Shown: positions 63,057 through 64,000 of the stretch, one piece after another
How the letters are laid out: every line of letters starts with the position of its first letter
How positions within the stretch are numbered: position 1 is the first letter of the stretch
Source: Gracilimonas sp965227785
Lineage (GTDB): Bacteria; Bacteroidota; Rhodothermia; Balneolales; Balneolaceae
Reading direction: 5' to 3'
Assembly (NCBI RefSeq): GCF_965227785.1
Contig: NZ_OZ245785.1
Span: 2,666,001-2,730,000 of the forward strand
Length of the DNA: 64,000 nt
Notes under the pieces: model-generated
Seen by the model: only the letters and a program-made list of their open reading frames with translations
Databases searched by the model: none
What the model was told of the DNA's origin: nothing
Program-made: the position numbers and the translations under genes

Positions 63057-64000
63057 ATGCCGAATAAAAAACCTCATCCTTACCAGCCAGAGAAAGATGT
63101 ACACCGAATCACCTTGTACAATACGATCTATCCTGAGCACCAACACCGGTCTAAAAAAGACCGGTTGTATTTGCATTTTGACTTTGCCTGTTTCTATGCT
63201 CAGGTTGAGCAACTGAGGAGAAAGATGTATGGCTTGCCTTTGATCATCGGGGGATGGAGAAAGGACAATGGACAAGTAAAAGGGATTGTAGCAACGGCCT
63301 CCTATGAAGCCCGGCAGTTTGGTATTAAAACTGGGATGAGTGCATTCGAAGCCTATCAGTTATGTCCACATGTTTGTATGCTTCAGGTAGATTACGATGC
63401 CTATACCGCTATCTCGAAACAGGTACATTTCATCTTTAAAGAGTTTGCCCCGGTGGTCGAGCGTTATTCCATGGATGAGTATTTCATGGAGGTAGACTTC
63501 CTCCGAGGTCGGCCCCGAGACCAGATAGATGACTTTGCCCGGCGCTTACAGGGGCGCATTTATCAGGCTACCAATTTAGTGGGGTCTGTTGGCATTGCCC
63601 GATCCAAGACCTATGCCAAGTTATCCAGCAGTTTGGATAAGCCGAAAGGCCGGACACTGATATTAACCGATGAAGAAGAACGCTCAGAGATCTGGCCTCT
63701 GGAGGTGGATGAAGTCTGGGGTGTAGGCCGGCGCCGGCATGAACATATCCTAGCTGAGGGATATAAAACCATTGGAGATGTAGCCGAGCGAGGTAACCAG
63801 AAAACCTTTGTCCGTCTGTTTGGAGCCAACTTTGGCAAGATGCTTTTCCAAACCATTACCGGCAAAGACCAGGGGAGGGTAATGGAAGAGATCTCCGAGG
63901 ACTACAAGCCGAAGGATGGGGTAAGCTACGGACACACGTTCTCGGAGGGCTCAACCGATGTGGACCGGATTAAGGGAGAGTATGCTATTGCCGTACAGCA
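63057..64000 (+). CDS. Y-family DNA polymerase, partial (3' end beyond window)
   Basis: This is an error-prone translesion polymerase, open to the window end (314 codons seen). The N-terminal catalytic Asp is in LHFDFACFYAQVEQ (Asp42) and the second acidic pair is in YSMDEYFMEVD (Asp140, Glu141). The region GIVATASYEARQFGIKTGMS is the fingers motif. GSVGIARSKTYAKLSSSL and WGVGRRRHEHIL are family marks of DinB/UmuC-type enzymes. A 40-residue extension precedes the polymerase core. ImuB, DinB or UmuC cannot be separated without the C-terminus. Confidence 0.9.
   Translation, partial: MPNKKPHPYQPEKDVHRITLYNTIYPEHQHRSKKDRLYLHFDFACFYAQVEQLRRKMYGLPLIIGGWRKDNGQVKGIVATASYEARQFGIKTGMSAFEAYQLCPHVCMLQVDYDAYTAISKQVHFIFKEFAPVVERYSMDEYFMEVDFLRGRPRDQIDDFARRLQGRIYQATNLVGSVGIARSKTYAKLSSSLDKPKGRTLILTDEEERSEIWPLEVDEVWGVGRRRHEHILAEGYKTIGDVAERGNQKTFVRLFGANFGKMLFQTITGKDQGRVMEEISEDYKPKDGVSYGHTFSEGSTDVDRIKGEYAIAVQ

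Larger units (their letters stand above)
44314..64000. mobile_element. integrated genomic island in tRNA-Leu, right end not seen
   Basis: The left border is the tRNA-Leu fragment and the P4-type integrase. The interior carries an AlpA-like regulator, a DUF4373 gene, a polyvalent-type giant protein, and many small unknown or nuclease/repair genes, several of them more AT-rich than the host part. I found no second copy of the tRNA 3' sequence up to 64,000, so the island either continues past the window or its right border is lost. No capsid, portal, terminase or tail gene was recognised. Confidence 0.65.

Noticed and set aside
44375..64000. Complete prophage
   Set aside because: No capsid, portal, terminase, tail or lysis gene was recognised in the part that is visible.
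1..64000. CRISPR array
   Set aside because: No regularly spaced repeat of the needed length was seen; the only regular array is the 11-bp operator at 26,759-26,824.

Overview
This is a 64-kb stretch of a bacterial chromosome of moderate GC content. The gene content suggests the Bacteroidota/Balneolota neighbourhood, for example a Balneola- or Gracilimonas-like marine heterotroph. The signs are several lipoprotein and M61/M1 peptidase genes with short lipobox signals, a DUF305 gene next to an LVIVD-repeat gene, a BlaI/BlaR1-TonB pair, a class II photolyase near an FeS-type photolyase, few clear Shine-Dalgarno sites and many word-like intergenic palindromes. The taxonomic call is inference; no rRNA gene is present.

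Positions 1-44,310 look like ordinary host chromosome. In order they hold creD, a secreted M1 peptidase, katG, an FKBP lipoprotein, the tyrosine/homogentisate pair hppD-hmgA, an M61 peptidase, DUF305 and LVIVD lipoproteins, an M24 peptidase and an acyl-CoA ligase. A fatty-acid oxidation block follows: PaaI thioesterase divergent from fadD-fadN-fadA-SDR, with a broken four-helix-bundle element wedged between fadN and fadA. Next come a MORN-like secreted protein behind a six-copy 11-bp operator array, PspC, BlaI/BlaR1 with a palindromic operator, a LOG-like protein, two photolyases around a pair of unknown membrane proteins, an Asp-box lipoprotein flanked by duplicated DNA, rarA, an FMN reductase, an OmpR-type two-component pair, a second M1 peptidase and a lone receiver.

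At about 44.3 kb the host sequence stops inside a tRNA-Leu(UAA) gene. Only its 3' part remains, followed at once by a P4-type tyrosine integrase. From there to the window end the DNA is accessory: an unknown gene, an AlpA-like regulator, a DUF4373 replication-type gene that looks frameshifted, a coiled-coil protein, and a 1332-residue LPD38-type polyvalent protein. No capsid, tail, portal or terminase gene was seen. Further right are small unknown genes, a DUF3761 protein, a PD-(D/E)XK-like nuclease, a HisKA_2 sensor kinase, a DUF2513 gene, an SRAP (YedK-like) gene, a DUF1828 two-gene cassette and the start of a Y-family polymerase. The last two share an upstream DNA motif. The right attachment site and the intact tRNA were not seen, so the element is either longer than 19.6 kb or its right end is rearranged.

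The best leads are the polyvalent-protein island with its possible SOS-linked cargo, the 11-bp GTTAAC operator array, the four-helix-bundle element with inverted repeats, and the diverged duplication around the Asp-box lipoprotein gene.
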